A DNA stretch of 13,226 bases, from the NCBI GenBank assembly GCA_020726005.1, contig DYTL01000009.1, forward strand, positions 1 to 13,226, given 5' to 3'. Position numbers and translations under genes: made by a program. Source of the DNA: Microcaldota archaeon. Lineage in GTDB: Archaea; Micrarchaeota; Micrarchaeia; Anstonellales; Bilamarchaeaceae. The notes below the pieces were generated by a model. That model was not told where the DNA came from. It did not search any database and saw nothing but the letters and a program-made list of their open reading frames with translations. Below are positions 13,031-13,226 of the stretch, one piece after another; the first letter of the stretch is position 1, and every line of letters begins with the position of its first letter.

Positions 13031-13226
13031 TTACTAATAGGTTTCTTTTTATAATTTTTTGCTTTGTATTACCGCCATCGGTTTTTATAATATTCTGTTT
13101 TACATGTTTTAAAGTAGCGATATCTTTTTTAAGCAATTCAACTTCTTTTTGGGTTTCATACAGATCTTTTTGGGTTTCATACAGAGAAACCAATAGACCC
13201 AATTTTTCAGAAGTTGTTGTTAGTGC
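13026..13226 (-). CDS. Partial coiled-coil protein, C-terminal 66 residues
   Basis: This frame enters from the right edge and ends with TAA at 13026-13028, so the start lies outside the window. The visible part (EKLGLLVSLYETQKDLYETQ, then VELLKKDIATLKHVKQ) has heptad spacing of Leu, Val and Ile and strong charge, typical of a coiled coil, followed by a Gly-Gly turn and a basic tail. It contains a perfect tandem duplication of one heptad. No family can be named from this fragment. The coding call rests on the open frame, the residue pattern and an in-frame repeat. Confidence 0.5.
   Translation of the reverse strand, partial: ALTTTSEKLGLLVSLYETQKDLYETQKEVELLKKDIATLKHVKQNIIKTDGGNTKQKIIKRNLLVT
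13144..13185 (-). repeat. Perfect tandem duplication of 21 bp encoding one heptad
   Basis: Two identical 21-base copies lie head to tail (13144-13164 and 13165-13185). In the minus-strand frame they encode SLYETQK-DLYETQK, differing only at the edges. A unit of exactly 21 bases equals one coiled-coil heptad and keeps the frame, as expected for replication slippage tolerated in coding DNA. Confidence 0.85.

Noticed and set aside
12567..13226. CRISPR array associated with the Cas2-like protein
   Set aside because: The only repeat is a two-copy 21-bp tandem duplication without spacers, in frame in a coding sequence.

Overview
The window is AT-rich and archaeal. It holds fibrillarin and Nop5 (the box C/D RNP proteins), an archaeal-style RNase P RNA, a Hef-type SF2 helicase, an RPA-like OB-fold protein, TATA-like elements close to start codons, GGTGA-type ribosome binding sites, and a tRNA whose exon junctions fit the archaeal bulge-helix-bulge rule. 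Short intergenic gaps, overlapping gene ends and trimmed proteins (a Nop5 without its N-terminal domain, a Hef without a nuclease) suggest a small-genome lineage, possibly DPANN. The sequence alone does not fix the phylum.

Layout. 1-306 is non-coding apart from a small GC-richer island. 307-1744 (minus) is a two-gene unit: nop5, then a COG2129-type metallophosphoesterase that seems to start at AUA. 1857-2091 is a GC-richer, foldable stretch, a candidate RNA on the minus strand. 2127-3299 (plus) is dihydroorotase (pyrimidine synthesis). 3409-4047 (minus) is a PHP-domain phosphoesterase. 4130-4585 is an RNA block: a foldable candidate RNA of about 173 nt, apparently on the plus strand, meets RNase P RNA (minus strand) tail to tail. 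4690-5661 (plus) is an RPA-like ssDNA-binding protein. 5774-6436 (minus) is fibrillarin. Directly upstream of it, 6491-6752 (minus) holds a tRNA-Lys(CUU) gene in three pieces, with interruptions at 37/38 and 59/60. A divergent tRNA-Cys(GCA) lies at 6812-6882. 7020-10871 (plus) encodes a 1283-residue membrane-anchored surface protein of unknown function. 10854-12338 (minus) is a helicase-only Hef ending in a PIP box. 12567-12803 (plus) is a 78-residue protein with a Cas2-like fold pattern, and no CRISPR array is visible. The right edge carries the end of a coiled-coil gene and possible broken coding sequence.

How the genes fit together. Most of the left and centre concerns RNA maturation: fibrillarin and Nop5 (2'-O-methylation guided by box C/D RNAs), RNase P RNA (tRNA 5' ends) and a tRNA that needs the splicing endonuclease. 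RPA and Hef belong to replication-fork maintenance. The most striking feature is the tRNA-Lys. Both junctions fit a bulge-helix-bulge core exactly, at the same two positions used by the tri-split tRNAs of Caldivirga, and a TATA-like element precedes each downstream exon. The element before the last exon is also the natural fibrillarin promoter.
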